Of a stretch of DNA of 39,910 bases, positions 26,891-35,695 are shown piece by piece (the stretch's first letter is position 1; each line of letters starts with the position of its first letter). The notes under the pieces are model-generated. The model did no database searches and was not told where the DNA came from. It was given only the letters and a program-made list of their open reading frames with translations. A program made the translations under genes and the position numbers. The DNA comes from DASXMX01 sp036794395 (GTDB taxonomy: Bacteria; Planctomycetota; Phycisphaerae; Tepidisphaerales; Tepidisphaeraceae). The DNA lies in assembly GCA_036794395.1 (NCBI GenBank), contig DAIRGS010000026.1, positions 1 to 39,910 of the forward strand, in the 5' to 3' direction.

Positions 26891-27319
26891 ATGACCAGGA
26901 CCGTCACGAATCGCGTTGGTGCAACGGACCGATATTTTGAATTGGTTCGAGAATACCCGTTGCGACCCATTCGAACCAAAGCCGACTACCGGACGGCCAC
27001 GAGCATGGCCGATCATTTGGCCATTCAAGTGGAAGGATCGTTGGAAAAGGGGGAACAGGACTATCTCGATACGCTTTCACTTTTGATCGAAGAATACGAT
27101 CGCGCCCATCGGCCGGCCGGTCAGAAAAAGCTCAATGGGATAGACATCCTGAGGCATCTCATGGAGGCAAACGAGATGAGCGTGTCGAGTCTCGGCAAAC
27201 TACTCGGTAGCAAGGGAGTTGCCTCGGAGATCCTCAGTGGAAAGCGTTCACTGAGTAAGAATCACATGTTGAAGCTGGCGGCGCGGTTTAACTTGGACGC
27301 AGGGGCGTTCCTTTGTTGA
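26891..27319 (+). CDS. HigA-like XRE helix-turn-helix protein without a visible toxin (142 aa)
   Basis: The N-terminal helical region (YPLRPIRTKADYRTATSMAD, DYLDTLSLLIEEYD) and the C-terminal HTH (RHLMEANEMSVSSLGKLLGSKGVASEILSGKRSLS) are characteristic of HigA antitoxins and related YgjM-like proteins. The ATG at 26891 is preferred over the TTG at 26876 because GGAAG lies in front of it. No HigB-like toxin of about 90-100 aa lies on either side: the deacetylase gene is 21 nt upstream and a convergent gene follows. It is an orphan antitoxin or a recruited regulator. Confidence 0.8.
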   Translation: MTRTVTNRVGATDRYFELVREYPLRPIRTKADYRTATSMADHLAIQVEGSLEKGEQDYLDTLSLLIEEYDRAHRPAGQKKLNGIDILRHLMEANEMSVSSLGKLLGSKGVASEILSGKRSLSKNHMLKLAARFNLDAGAFLC

Positions 27320-27359
27320 TAAAACCGGATGATGAATCCTTAACGGAGCGAGACTATTT

Positions 27360-27881
27360 TTACTTCCCGGCGACTTTCACGCTGAAGCCGGCGTCGTTGA
27401 AGGCTTCAACCAGCTTGGTCGCATCGAAGGGGCCAGTGACGGTGAAGGTAACGGCTTTAGCCGGGACATCGCCCGAAGCGCCCGGAACTTTCTTGATGGT
27501 GTCGTTAATGGCAGTTGTGCACTTCTTGCAGCAGTTGTGGATGCCGGAGACTTCGGCAGTCTGCACGGTGCCCGGCTTCGCGCCGCTGTCATCCTTCATT
27601 GTGGCGCCGGTGGCCTTGCCGTAGTAACCGGCCGCCGACAGTGCATCAACGGCTTTCTGGGCGGTGGCATCATCGGGGGCAGTGATGGCAATGGTCTGAG
27701 CGGTCTTATCGCAGACGGCTTTGGCGCCTTCAACGGAGCTGACAGCCTTCTGTGCGCCGGTCACGCATGAGTTGCAACACAGATGAGTCTTGGAAATGGT
27801 GACGGTGGATTCAGCCGCGGCCCATGAAGCAAAAACGACGGGAGCCAGCAGGGCGACGATCCGAGTAGCAGTGCGAATCAT
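27360..27881 (-). CDS. Secreted tandem HMA-like metal-binding protein with CCxxC motifs (173 aa)
   Basis: The start at 27881 gives a signal peptide (IVALLAPVVFASWAAA). Two ferredoxin-like HMA-type modules follow, each with a doubled-Cys motif: HLCCNSC (H33, C35, C36, C39) and HNCCKKC (H115, C117, C118, C121). Each is followed by the KAVDALSAAGY or KLVEAFNDAGF helix typical of HMA domains. Standard HMA domains have CxxC; here it is CCxxC with a nearby His. It is probably a periplasmic copper or other soft-metal binding protein. It lies downstream of the palindromic element and converges with the HigA-like gene. Confidence 0.75.
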   Translation of the reverse strand: MIRTATRIVALLAPVVFASWAAAESTVTISKTHLCCNSCVTGAQKAVSSVEGAKAVCDKTAQTIAITAPDDATAQKAVDALSAAGYYGKATGATMKDDSGAKPGTVQTAEVSGIHNCCKKCTTAINDTIKKVPGASGDVPAKAVTFTVTGPFDATKLVEAFNDAGFSVKVAGK

Positions 27882-27968
27882 GGTGATCTCCTTATTGTGT
27901 GGTTGAGGACCGATTGGAATGATACCGAAATTCATTTTTAAGAAAAGTGCTCCCGCTACTCAACGTGC

Positions 27969-28100
27969 AGGGTAATCGCATATGCGCTCAGCGGGAGTGC
28001 GAGGCTCCTGCCGAGCCGCGTTTTTCGATCGAGCATAAGCTCGGCAGGAGCCTCGCACTCCCACGTTTTGCGTCGGAGGGACCATATGTGATAGTCCTGG
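27969..28100. repeat. Palindromic MITE-like element flanked by 10-bp direct repeats
   Basis: The core is a perfect 24-bp inverted repeat (27993-28016 with 28039-28062; first bases GGGAGTGCGAGG) around a 22-nt loop. Outer arms AGGGTAATCGCATATG and, inverted, AGGACTATCACATATG match at 12 of 16 positions. CTCAACGTGC occurs directly on both sides (27959-27968 and 28101-28110), like a target-site duplication. The right copy covers the last codon and stop of the esterase gene. Very similar GC-rich palindromes are, to my recollection, abundant in Planctomycetes. Confidence 0.75.
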
Positions 28101-28101
28101 C

Positions 28102-29295
28102 TCAACGTGCGGCAGGAGGGGTGGCGTTTTGCGAAAGCATCGGATCAAGATAGGCCGCAACCTTCTCCGCCCAAAGCTTGCCGTGTTCCTGAAGTCCCTT
28201 TGCGTTGAAATGGACGCCGTTGCGGTACTCGGCGGTTAGTTGATCGGTATCGGGGCCGGGCAACGCCGAATGATCATCCCACAGCGATTTTTGCGCAGAT
28301 CGGAATTCTTCATCGGCGGCGTCTTTCTCACTGTGGTAAGTCGCCCGGGCGACAAACCAGGGAAAGTCCCAGCCGGCTTGGATGTGTGATTCTGCGATGA
28401 TGTGTTTGAGCCAATCATGGTATTGATTGCCGGTGATTTGGCGGTCGGCGGGGTACCCGGCACGGGCTTGGCCGGCATCGGATTCGCCCTGATGCCAGAG
28501 GATGGCGCGGAAGCCGTGGGGGCCAAGTTGCGCGATGCGCTCGATCAACCCGTCGTAGAGCTGGCCGGTGGATTCCCATTCATTTGGCCCGACCTGGGTG
28601 ACGTGCTTTCCGGTCGTGGGCAGTTGTTTCATTCGGTCGCCTTTAGGGAGCCATTCCCGCACGCTGGTCGCCCCATAGCCGACGCTGGCGATCGCGACCG
28701 GCACGTGATATCGCGCGACCAGCGCGTCACCGAAGGCAGGAGCGAAACTGCCGCCCGTACTGTGATCCTGCGTGCCAGGCTGAGGGTCGTCGGCGATCCG
28801 CCATGCGTGTCCATCGAAGGTCGAGACTTTGCCGGAGGTTGGTTTTTGCTTGGGGTTTCCGTAGTTCGTAGAGTTGGATTGACCGGCAATGACGAAAACC
28901 TCGCCTACGCCTACATGTTCGACCGTATGCGATGCGACCACGACGCTGTTTTCGAGCACCCGTAATTCGACGCGATACCACCCGCCGGCAGCAGTGGGGG
29001 TGTCATATCGGAAATCCGTAACATTCGGGCCATGCGCGATTGACTGCCATTTGGAGCCGGGCGATCCCTCCTGCGGAAGTTCAATCACGCGGTACTCGAT
29101 CGACTGAGAGGGATTGGTCAGGCGACCTTGGATTGTGATCTTCCCTTGTTTGTCGGTTTGACGCTGGAAGACCTGGTATTCCGACGGCGCGGTCAACGTG
29201 ATATCGCCGACGGGCAGCGCGGCGGCGTAACCGACTCGAACGGCGGACACGATCAGGATCACCACGGACGCGATGGCGGTTGAGAATCGCATCAT
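28102..29295 (-). CDS. Secreted SASA-type carbohydrate esterase (397 aa)
   Basis: The start at 29295 (or the next ATG, 29292) gives a signal peptide (STAIASVVILIVSAVRVGYA). A beta-sandwich-like N-terminal part (about 30-125) precedes an SGNH/SASA hydrolase: VFVIAGQSNS (Ser140 nucleophile), ASVGYGATSVREWLP, ILWHQGESDAG, and near the end GVHFNAKG with the catalytic Asp/His region. The family removes acetyl groups from sialic acids or xylan-type glycans outside the cytoplasm. The frame stays open upstream through the 267-bp repeat, but that part is repeat sequence, not protein. The stop lies within the 10-bp direct repeat. Confidence 0.82.
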   Translation of the reverse strand: MMRFSTAIASVVILIVSAVRVGYAAALPVGDITLTAPSEYQVFQRQTDKQGKITIQGRLTNPSQSIEYRVIELPQEGSPGSKWQSIAHGPNVTDFRYDTPTAAGGWYRVELRVLENSVVVASHTVEHVGVGEVFVIAGQSNSTNYGNPKQKPTSGKVSTFDGHAWRIADDPQPGTQDHSTGGSFAPAFGDALVARYHVPVAIASVGYGATSVREWLPKGDRMKQLPTTGKHVTQVGPNEWESTGQLYDGLIERIAQLGPHGFRAILWHQGESDAGQARAGYPADRQITGNQYHDWLKHIIAESHIQAGWDFPWFVARATYHSEKDAADEEFRSAQKSLWDDHSALPGPDTDQLTAEYRNGVHFNAKGLQEHGKLWAEKVAAYLDPMLSQNATPPAAR

Positions 29296-29321
29296 CTGAT
29301 TGTAACTGAAATGCCATTGCA

Positions 29322-29588
29322 TAAATGACCATGGGCGATTCAGCACCATTGCATTTACGTGGCACGGCTTTCTAAGCCGTGGTTGGGGCAGCCGCAGGTC
29401 CGGCGCCGGGTGAGATGTGGGAAAACCAACTTTCCTTGACGGAGCATTTTCTTCCGGCAAATTCATGGGGTTGTCCACCTGTCGAAACTTGGTTTTCCCA
29501 CATTTGACCCGGCGCTGATGTTCATCCCCCTCGATCATGGCTTAAAAAGCCATGTCACGAAAATCGCAGAATCGCACACGGGCATTTA
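29322..29588. repeat. 267-bp MITE-like inverted-repeat element, copy B
   Basis: This second copy of the element at 19005-19271 lies in the same orientation relative to the plus strand. The ends are TAAATG...CATTTA. Internal dyads are GGCACGGCTTT...AAGCCGTGG, GTGGGAAAACCAA...TTGGTTTTCCCAC, and CATGGCTTAAAAAGCCATG. It occupies the promoter-proximal region of the esterase gene, 26 bp before its start. From 29589 to 29755 there is only presumptive promoter sequence of the next gene. Confidence 0.78.
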
Positions 29589-29755
29589 GCTCATCGGCTG
29601 CGCGGATAGCAGTTTTCAACGTGATTTAAGGGGACTGGCTGTGGCATTTAGCCGCATCAATTGACATCGCGGTTGGCACTGCGAAATGTTAAGAACTTTC
29701 AGTGTCGGACGAAATTAATCGTTTAACGCGCCCGCGTGGCGCACAGGAGCACATC

Positions 29756-30334
29756 ATGAGCGCGGTGCTGACGCCTCAAACGACAGCCGGTTCTCCGCAG
29801 CAGCAGTTGCATGTCGCTCAGGACCTGTTCATCAGGCGGTGGGGCGAGATGGGCCAGACGTGGGGCATCAATCGGACGATGGCCGAGATTCATGCGTTGC
29901 TCTACATCTGCGCGACGCCGTTGTGCACGGATGATGTGATGGAGCGGCTGAACATCAGCCGCGGAAACGCATCCATGAGCCTGCGCGCCCTGTGCGACTG
30001 GGGCATTATCCGCCGGCTCCATAAACGCGGCGAGCGGCGCGAGTATTTTGAGAGCCTTTCAGATGTGTGGGAGATGTTCTCGATCATCGCCGCCGAGCGA
30101 AAGCGCCGGGAGATGGACCCGGTGCTGGAAACGATCAAGCAGTGCCAGCAGATGCTGGGTGAGGGCGTGCTGGGCAAGACAGCCGCCCAGCAGGAAGCGG
30201 TTCAATTGACCCGCCAGCGATTGGAAGGAATGGAAGAATTTATGGAAGTCACCAATCGCATCTTTGCCCAATTCGTCACCGGTGCAAAGAGCGGCCTGAA
30301 TCGAGTGGCGCGGGTGCTCTTGAAGGCGTTTTGA
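29756..30334 (+). CDS. GbsR/MarR-like winged-helix regulator (192 aa)
   Basis: The ATG at 29756 has AGGAG in front of it. Residues about 20-110 form a winged helix resembling the GbsR branch of the MarR superfamily (AEIHALLYICATPLCTDDVMERLNISRGNASMSLRALCDWGIIRRLHKRGERREYF, quoted only as the region, about 43-98), and the C-terminal helices would make the dimer. In other bacteria GbsR-type proteins repress osmoprotectant or transport genes. No such target lies here. It converges with the membrane-protein gene (16 bp gap). Confidence 0.75.
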   Translation: MSAVLTPQTTAGSPQQQLHVAQDLFIRRWGEMGQTWGINRTMAEIHALLYICATPLCTDDVMERLNISRGNASMSLRALCDWGIIRRLHKRGERREYFESLSDVWEMFSIIAAERKRREMDPVLETIKQCQQMLGEGVLGKTAAQQEAVQLTRQRLEGMEEFMEVTNRIFAQFVTGAKSGLNRVARVLLKAF

Positions 30335-30350
30335 GCCGCAACGGATTGAC

Positions 30351-32195
30351 CTATTGCTCGGGAATCAAAAGGACAAAGGGCGCGGCGCGGAGCTTAACGC
30401 GCCAGCCGGGCGGGCGATCGTCAGTGGCCAGCATTAACCGCATTTTAGGTGGAGGATAAGCGGGTGTTGGCCAGCGCATATAAGCAAAAGCGCCGTAGTA
30501 AGACTGGTCGGTAAACTGAATGTGTACGCCGTGATTTCCCAGTTCGATCATCGCGAACAGCAGATGCGTTAGCGAAAGGATATTGAGCTCGACCGGTTGG
30601 TCGCCGATGGCGGCAACCAGACGATCGGTCTGCCGAAGCGTGAACTCCTGCGAGCGTGGGCGGCTTGCCCCTGCATATCTTCGTACCGAGCCGGCAAATC
30701 GTGGAACACGAAGCCCGACAAATGTGATGGCGACAAGCGCCGCAACGAGTGAAACGCGTCGCCATTTCCGGCGATTGATGGGCGAGTTGAATTCAATAAG
30801 ACCCGCAATGCCGCACAATGTTGCTGGATAAATGACGCCGACGAGTTGGAATGTTTCGGGGCGTCTGTCGTTCCACCAGAAAATCAGAAGTAACAGCAAG
30901 GGACCAAGGAGAAGCCCAATGGACTGTGGCTCCCGGCGAATCAGTGCGTAGATCAAGAAGCAAATCCATATCGCCGAAGCAACTTTCGCGATGCGCCGGA
31001 TGGCCTTTGCCGACAGCCCGGAGACGAGTTTGCTTTCCTTCCCAAATGCCAGGGGAGGCAGGTGGTCATCGGGATTGTTGCCGATGTTGGCGCCCTGGTG
31101 CTCAAGGTCCAGCGCGCGCGGGAAAATGTATTTCCAGGTGACGCTAAAGTCGGGAGTTGACACGTAAGTGGGGCGGGCGGGAATACCCGACGACATGACC
31201 GACGTCCCAACCAGGAGCGCAAGGACCACGCCAGATTGCCAGCACGATTCCAGCTCGGATCGACGTTGAGTAGGGCGGGCCAGGATGGCGCGGGCAAGCA
31301 GGTAGGTGGCGCATATCGTGGTGAGGAACAGCGCCGTCGCGAGCCCGGAGTGAACGATTGCCGTTGCACTGGTGAGAAGCGTTAATGCCAGGACCGATTC
31401 GATCGTAATCCGGCGCGGAAGCGCCATGAACAGACCGGCGACAAGAAGAACCGCAGGGTACCCCAGGAGCTTGCCGAGATAGCCAAGGCGGGTGTCTTCA
31501 TACCAGTGCGAGACGAGCAAGCCGCAAAGAAGCAGCAGCACAGATCCCCACGACCGACCGAACACGCCCGCGATCGCCAGCAATGCCGCCGAGAGGCAAA
31601 TCGCGCAAGCGACGTCATAGGAAAATGCGCCCGAAACTCCGCCAACAATCGAAACGCTCGCCAGGAAGAAGTGGCTGCCAAACCGCGGGTCAATTTGGAA
31701 AAGGACGGTGAGCCACGCGTTAAATGGATTTTCCGGGGTGGCAGTTGGCAGCACGGTGATTGGGTGCAAGCGGAGCCAATCGGCGGCTTGGGCATATCCG
31801 ATTTGATCCGTGGCGTCGGCATAATGCAGAGCGGGCCCGTGTTCGCGAATGGATGCTACATCCACTATGCGTGTGACAACTGGCGAAATAACCAATACCG
31901 CTGCCAGCAAACCAGGAATATCACGCCACGGGATTTTCGGCCGGAAAAATGCGAGGCCGACGCATGTCGTAAAAGTGCAACCGGCCCACGAGATCAAAAA
32001 CGCGCGATCTGCCGTGAATCCCGCGATGCTGTAGAACACGGCCATCCCAAGCGTGACGCAAAGTAGTCCGGCAAACGGGGCAGCGAGAGCCCCGAATCTC
32101 AACGAGCGTCGAAACGGAAGGATCGCAAATCCCCCTGCGAGCCCAAACCCCGCAATCATTACTAGAACGAAAAAATATTCGGAAATGTGTCGCAA
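30351..32195 (-). CDS. Polytopic membrane protein of unknown function (614 aa)
   Basis: At least ten hydrophobic helices span the first two thirds, followed by a soluble C-terminal domain of about 100 residues (FTLRQTDRLVAAIGDQPVELN...). An early external loop holds HYADATDQIGYAQAADWL. The layout recalls GT-C type membrane glycosyltransferases or polysaccharide-assembly proteins, but I see no diagnostic catalytic motif. It begins with TTG, with AGGGAG about 11 nt before it, and lies 31 nt after lptD on the same strand. A link to the cell envelope is inferred from that position only. Confidence 0.6.
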   Translation of the reverse strand: MRHISEYFFVLVMIAGFGLAGGFAILPFRRSLRFGALAAPFAGLLCVTLGMAVFYSIAGFTADRAFLISWAGCTFTTCVGLAFFRPKIPWRDIPGLLAAVLVISPVVTRIVDVASIREHGPALHYADATDQIGYAQAADWLRLHPITVLPTATPENPFNAWLTVLFQIDPRFGSHFFLASVSIVGGVSGAFSYDVACAICLSAALLAIAGVFGRSWGSVLLLLCGLLVSHWYEDTRLGYLGKLLGYPAVLLVAGLFMALPRRITIESVLALTLLTSATAIVHSGLATALFLTTICATYLLARAILARPTQRRSELESCWQSGVVLALLVGTSVMSSGIPARPTYVSTPDFSVTWKYIFPRALDLEHQGANIGNNPDDHLPPLAFGKESKLVSGLSAKAIRRIAKVASAIWICFLIYALIRREPQSIGLLLGPLLLLLIFWWNDRRPETFQLVGVIYPATLCGIAGLIEFNSPINRRKWRRVSLVAALVAITFVGLRVPRFAGSVRRYAGASRPRSQEFTLRQTDRLVAAIGDQPVELNILSLTHLLFAMIELGNHGVHIQFTDQSYYGAFAYMRWPTPAYPPPKMRLMLATDDRPPGWRVKLRAAPFVLLIPEQ

Positions 32196-32226
32196 TGAAG
32201 ACTTAGACTCCCTTTGGTTGAGTGCA

Positions 32227-35142
32227 TTAGCGGCGGAAAGGGCCCTGAAGCGTATCGGAGCTCACTCCAAATCCCAGGCCGATCGGCGCGATGGCGAATG
32301 AGAAGCCGTTCTGATTGCCGATCTGCTGGTGAGCGAAGTTAAAGACCATCACAAACCGATCGAAATACCGGATCAGCGACATGCTGGTCGAGACGTTCTG
32401 GCCGAGCCCAAAGTCAAAATCCTGTCCAAATCCGATCGTGTACTTTGGGCTGATCTGGTACTGGAATTGGACGCTGGCAATATTGGAATTGAGGTCGGCG
32501 ATGTACCGGTTGCCGATGTACCATGACTGCGTAACGTCGCGGGTAAGCAGAATGCCGACGGCCGCGGTAGCCAGCTTGCGGGCATCGAGGTTGTATTGCA
32601 CATCGCCAAGAACCACCGTGCTGTCATTGAGTCGCCATGAAGCGTCCATGTTGGCGGAGTTTCGGGGGATGGACGCCTCGGGGATCGAACTGAAATAGGT
32701 GCCGCGAAAGTCGTAGGGATTGAGGAAATTAAACCCACGCGGCTTATTGGCGAATAATTGAACGTTGAGATCGAGGGTAAAGAAATCGACGCTCCGCCAG
32801 CGATCCGGGCCGCCGCGTTGCGTCTGCCATCGTTGATGCAATCCGAGTTTAACGGCCGACACGTCATTGATCGCGTCAACCTGGCTGTCATACATATAGA
32901 GATGATTGCGATCGACAGTCGTCCCCGACGCAAAAACGTCCAGCGAAGGCTCAATCACATGGCGGAGCTGATGGATATCGAAAAGATCTGACTCGGCGGT
33001 GGGGTCTACCTTCCAGAAGGTCGTCGTGAGCCGCGCCCCGCCCGCCCCAAAAAATCGAGCTTGGGCATCGCCGCCGGGTGAATCCGAATATTCCGTGTAG
33101 CGTCCCACCACATACGGCACGACCTTGAAATGGCCCGCCTCGAGCGGCCAATCGATTTCCTCCCGGAAATCTCCGCGCCAGGTGAATTTCGTCGGTACAC
33201 CAGTTTGGCCCAGCGCGCGAATTCCAGGCAGAACATCGGGAACGCGAAACCCCTGCTGGCGGAGCGTCGCCCGGGTCGGCTGAAATGTCAGCCCAGCAAC
33301 GGAGTTTTCACTGAAGGTCGTGATTGCATCGTTGGCGAAACTGTCGCCTTCGCGCTGGTAGCCGATCTCGGGAAGCCGCTGCACCTCAAACTGCTCGGCC
33401 ATCCGCTCGCTGGTGGTCACCAGCCGGTTGGGCTGCCCCTCCACAAGTAACGTAAACGCCTCGGTGTTCCTTTGGCGCTTAAGATAGGCTGACTCATCGA
33501 TCGACCCATCTTCCATGAACTGCCTGGGAAAATACTCCTCAAGGAAGGTGGGATCAGACACATATCCCAGGCGGATCTGAGCCTGCCAATCGTCTGGGAA
33601 AAAATGCTGGTGCTCGTAAATCACCCGTCCACGAAACTGCTCGCTGGGCCCAATGGGCTTCACCGGCAGCCGCCCATAATCAGAATCGCCGCCGCGGTCA
33701 TAGACGAAGTAGCTGCGGAGTTCGCCACGAAAGTTCCAGGGATCGTGCTGAGGCTCAGTCAGGAATCCGCCCCCGTAAGACGCATCAAGACCCACGCCTG
33801 GCCCGCGCCGTTCCAGATAGTCCAAGCGGTATGCGGCATCGAGCGATTTGGGAGGGATCTGTCCCAACGTTTCAAACAAGCCCCAGTCGGAAAAAAACGA
33901 ATAGCCGAAGTCGGTGCGGTGGCCAACGCCGATCTGACGCATCGCTCCAGGGCGATCGCCCACGCTCCCAGCCACCACCGGCAGATAGAAAAACGGAATG
34001 TTGAATGCGCGAAATGTCGTGTTATTAGCCTCGAAGTTCACGCGTTCTGGGAATCGCGGATCACCCGTGGCCTCGGAATGAACGTAAATGCGGTCGGCCT
34101 TGATGGCGTAAGACGGGACGGCAAAGGCACTGCTGGTGAGTTCAACGTCTTTTGTCAAATACTCGTCTTTAGCAAGCTGGCGAATTGTCTTCGCACGAAT
34201 GATCACCGGAACCGACTGCTGCGGCAATACGGTGTGAAGCACTGCATCAACAAGGATGGCGCGATCGGTGGCGAGCTCGTAAAATACCCGCTCCGCCCGG
34301 AGGCGCTGCTCGCCAGTCGTCGCCTTGATGGCGTCATATTGAATACGCGTATCGCCTTCAAGATAGATCGCCGTGACTTTCTTGCTTCCCTCGGCGGTTT
34401 TGTCGCTCGAGTTCATGTCGCGCAGACTGGTAAAACTGGTGAACAAAACGGCCCGCTGGGATTGCATCGTGATGAGGTCGCCATTGGGCTGAAAGATGCG
34501 AATGAGCACCCCATCCCACAGCGTGATGGCGGCGGTGCCTTCCTCGCTGTCGATGACGTCCGTTCGCCCGGCTTCGAAGTGTACCGGGAAGCCGGTTTCA
34601 GCCGGACGCGAGGCGGGTCGAGTCGTCCGGGAGGTTCCTCCGCGCGTCGCGATAATCACGCTTGGCTGGGTATCCAGGGGGATGTGAGGCTGGGTTGCCG
34701 CTGCCCGGCGCAAGTCCAAAGCGCGTTGAAAGAGTGGCGAATCCCCCATGTTGCGTGCCAGGCGCTGGTCCGCGGTGATCTGGCCATCGCCAAGCACTTC
34801 AGCCGTCACCAGCAGTTCGTCCCCACTCCGGGTCGCCACATCCTGCTTGATGGTTGCGTCCCCAAAAAGGGCGAATTCCGCATGCTGCTGGCCAGGCGCT
34901 CCATTGGCCACCGGGCTCAGCCAAATGACTGCTTCCTTCGCGGATAGCGTTGCATGATCGAGTGTAACTGAAAGCGGCCCCTCAAGCTGGATCACCTGGG
35001 TTCCGGACGCCGACCAGATCGCGGCAGATTTGGCGGTGATCAACAGTTTTTCGCTTGGAGCCTGACTCTGTGCGAAGGCAGGAGCGCAAAGCACCGACAT
35101 CAGCAGCGCAAGCCAAGACCGACAGATCGCGCCCCGATGCAC
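32227..35142 (-). CDS. lptD: LPS-assembly protein LptD-like (OstA/Imp), 972 aa
   Basis: The GTG at 35142 is chosen because GGAAGGAG stands 7 nt before it, and it gives a signal peptide (RSWLALLMSVLCAPAFA). About 35-330 has the repeating beta-jellyroll pattern of OstA/LptA domains (LLITAKSAAIWS, TLDHATLSAKEAVIW, LEGDTRIQYD). About 370-970 is a large predicted beta barrel with typical LptD phrases (FFYLPVVAGSVGDRPG, RGRVIYEHQHFFPDDWQAQIRLGYVSD, YQISPKYTIGFGQDFDF). LptD inserts lipopolysaccharide into the outer leaflet of the outer membrane, so the organism should have an LPS-type outer membrane. A long open frame on the other strand is a shadow. Confidence 0.82.
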   Translation of the reverse strand: MHRGAICRSWLALLMSVLCAPAFAQSQAPSEKLLITAKSAAIWSASGTQVIQLEGPLSVTLDHATLSAKEAVIWLSPVANGAPGQQHAEFALFGDATIKQDVATRSGDELLVTAEVLGDGQITADQRLARNMGDSPLFQRALDLRRAAATQPHIPLDTQPSVIIATRGGTSRTTRPASRPAETGFPVHFEAGRTDVIDSEEGTAAITLWDGVLIRIFQPNGDLITMQSQRAVLFTSFTSLRDMNSSDKTAEGSKKVTAIYLEGDTRIQYDAIKATTGEQRLRAERVFYELATDRAILVDAVLHTVLPQQSVPVIIRAKTIRQLAKDEYLTKDVELTSSAFAVPSYAIKADRIYVHSEATGDPRFPERVNFEANNTTFRAFNIPFFYLPVVAGSVGDRPGAMRQIGVGHRTDFGYSFFSDWGLFETLGQIPPKSLDAAYRLDYLERRGPGVGLDASYGGGFLTEPQHDPWNFRGELRSYFVYDRGGDSDYGRLPVKPIGPSEQFRGRVIYEHQHFFPDDWQAQIRLGYVSDPTFLEEYFPRQFMEDGSIDESAYLKRQRNTEAFTLLVEGQPNRLVTTSERMAEQFEVQRLPEIGYQREGDSFANDAITTFSENSVAGLTFQPTRATLRQQGFRVPDVLPGIRALGQTGVPTKFTWRGDFREEIDWPLEAGHFKVVPYVVGRYTEYSDSPGGDAQARFFGAGGARLTTTFWKVDPTAESDLFDIHQLRHVIEPSLDVFASGTTVDRNHLYMYDSQVDAINDVSAVKLGLHQRWQTQRGGPDRWRSVDFFTLDLNVQLFANKPRGFNFLNPYDFRGTYFSSIPEASIPRNSANMDASWRLNDSTVVLGDVQYNLDARKLATAAVGILLTRDVTQSWYIGNRYIADLNSNIASVQFQYQISPKYTIGFGQDFDFGLGQNVSTSMSLIRYFDRFVMVFNFAHQQIGNQNGFSFAIAPIGLGFGVSSDTLQGPFRR

Positions 35143-35348
35143 GCACCGACTCCTTCCTGTGCTTTGTTCCCGCAAATTCTTTCAAAAACTCGCGGGGCGA
35201 CGGGGCGCCATGATAAGTGCCGATGAGCCCGAAGCGGCGGGCATTATAGGACCCGCCACTAGGCGGTCAATTTGAACGCTCAGCCGTGCGAATCCGCGCA
35301 ACCGATGCCCGGCTCAATTTTTCCGATCGCCCGCGACCGGCTTGCTCG

Positions 35349-35366
35349 ACTTGAACGTTCTCAAGT
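35349..35366. promoter_or_regulatory. Inverted repeat ACTTGA-N6-TCAAGT upstream of prkA
   Basis: A perfect 6-6-6 dyad lies about 330 bp before prkA, followed at 35391-35398 by CATAAAAT, a possible -10 element. No convincing -35 accompanies it. The 553-bp gap 35143-35695 otherwise holds a GC hairpin (GGCGGG at 35237 with CCCGCC at 35252), short unconvincing frames, and the promoters of lptD and prkA. Confidence 0.3.
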
Positions 35367-35695
35367 TCAATGGACTTCAATTGCGGAGCATCATAAAATA
35401 ATGGGTAAGGGGATGGTTTGGGGATCGTCGGGCCAATTGGAATTTGTGGAGTGGCGCCCGGCATGGCCGATGATGAATTGGCCGGCCTACTCCTGCCCCA
35501 CTGCGAGCAGCTTCGCGGTTATCGTTCCTGTTTCAATGAGAGGGTGCAGGCAACCCTCCAGCTCTTTCGCATGACGTGCCGGTCGGCAGGGGTCAGCGCC
35601 AAGCCTCTCCAGCTCCTACCCGCATAGCTCGGCAGATCGGGCACACATGCACAATCGCACGCGCCCTGACGTATTGATTTACGGAGTACGAACAC

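Noticed and set aside
26102..27028. A 308-codon minus-strand frame across the PIG-L and HigA-like genes
   Set aside because: It is antisense to two genes with clear motifs and has no features of its own.
29296..29538. N-terminal extension of the esterase through the 267-bp repeat
   Set aside because: The extension is repeat DNA that translates similarly at 18897-19268; a signal peptide begins at 29295.
33604..34947. A 447-codon plus-strand frame opposite lptD
   Set aside because: It is the antisense of a well-supported LptD reading frame and has no recognisable domain.
35267..35627. Small frames between lptD and prkA
   Set aside because: They overlap on opposite strands, have no ribosome sites and no recognisable composition.
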